This document shows, one piece after another, positions 63,907 to 64,000 of a stretch of DNA of 64,000 nucleotides; the first letter of the stretch is position 1; each line of letters opens with the position of its first letter. Source of the stretch: Hydra vulgaris (Eukaryota; Cnidaria; Hydrozoa; Anthoathecata; Hydridae); assembly GCF_038396675.1 (NCBI RefSeq), contig NC_088924.1:37483501-37547500 (forward strand). Reading direction: 5' to 3'. A program made the translations under genes and the position numbers. The notes under the pieces were generated by a model that made no database searches, had not been told where the DNA came from, and saw nothing but the letters and a program-made list of their open reading frames with translations.

Positions 63907-64000
63907 GTTTACATATTTTTTACAATTTGTTATACACATGTTTGATTATAAATCAACTTTTTTTTGTTTGAAACGTATTTGTACTCAATTGCTTAGTTAT

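Overview
This is a eukaryotic, very AT-rich window dominated by transposable elements, with long (TA)n, (CA)n, (CT)n and ATT tracts. The mix of Transib, pogo-like, several hAT lineages, MULE/ZSWIM, Helitron, Harbinger and LINE remnants with tRNA-derived SINEs, plus short GT-AG introns, best fits a cnidarian, most likely a Hydra-type genome. That assignment is inference from composition and element content; no search was run.

Layout. 1-4800: a decayed antisense hAT fragment, a 1.2 kb hAT element with an 8-bp target-site duplication (2631-3861), a SINE and a pogo-type MITE. 6946-12452: a pogo-like element split by a Transib element (7202-9866, TSD CAGCT), which carries two adjacent 68-bp palindromes. 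14861-18128: a second Transib (TSD CAGCG) whose ends read CACAGTG, the RAG recombination-signal heptamer. 19800-27000: unidentified coding fragments, minisatellites, a truncated hAT (21696-23405) and short repeats. 27699-35465: a hAT element holding an OTU-protease-like segment plus a DUF4371-type transposase; a different hAT (31388-34436, KIAA1586-like) has inserted into its (TA)n tract. 34986-40054: several MITEs. 40770-43600: Helitron and DDE_1 transposase remnants. 46300-55340: a decayed multi-exon MULE/ZSWIM transposase gene on the minus strand, one of whose introns was enlarged from about 350 bp to 5.5 kb by a nearly intact three-exon hAT (47964-53117, exact TSD TTATTTAT). 56100-59470: LINE and Harbinger fragments, duplications and large palindromes.

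The most unusual locus is at 59590-63404 on the plus strand. It is the only stretch that looks like a host gene: a chain of about 13 tiny exons (6-30 nt, each a multiple of three, all bounded by phase-1 GT-AG introns) running into one 200-nt terminal exon, with a duplicated promoter/first-exon block at its 5' end. Any subset of these exons keeps the frame. The architecture resembles the micro-exon genes known from parasitic flatworms. A second short-exon gene starts at 63759 and runs off the window.
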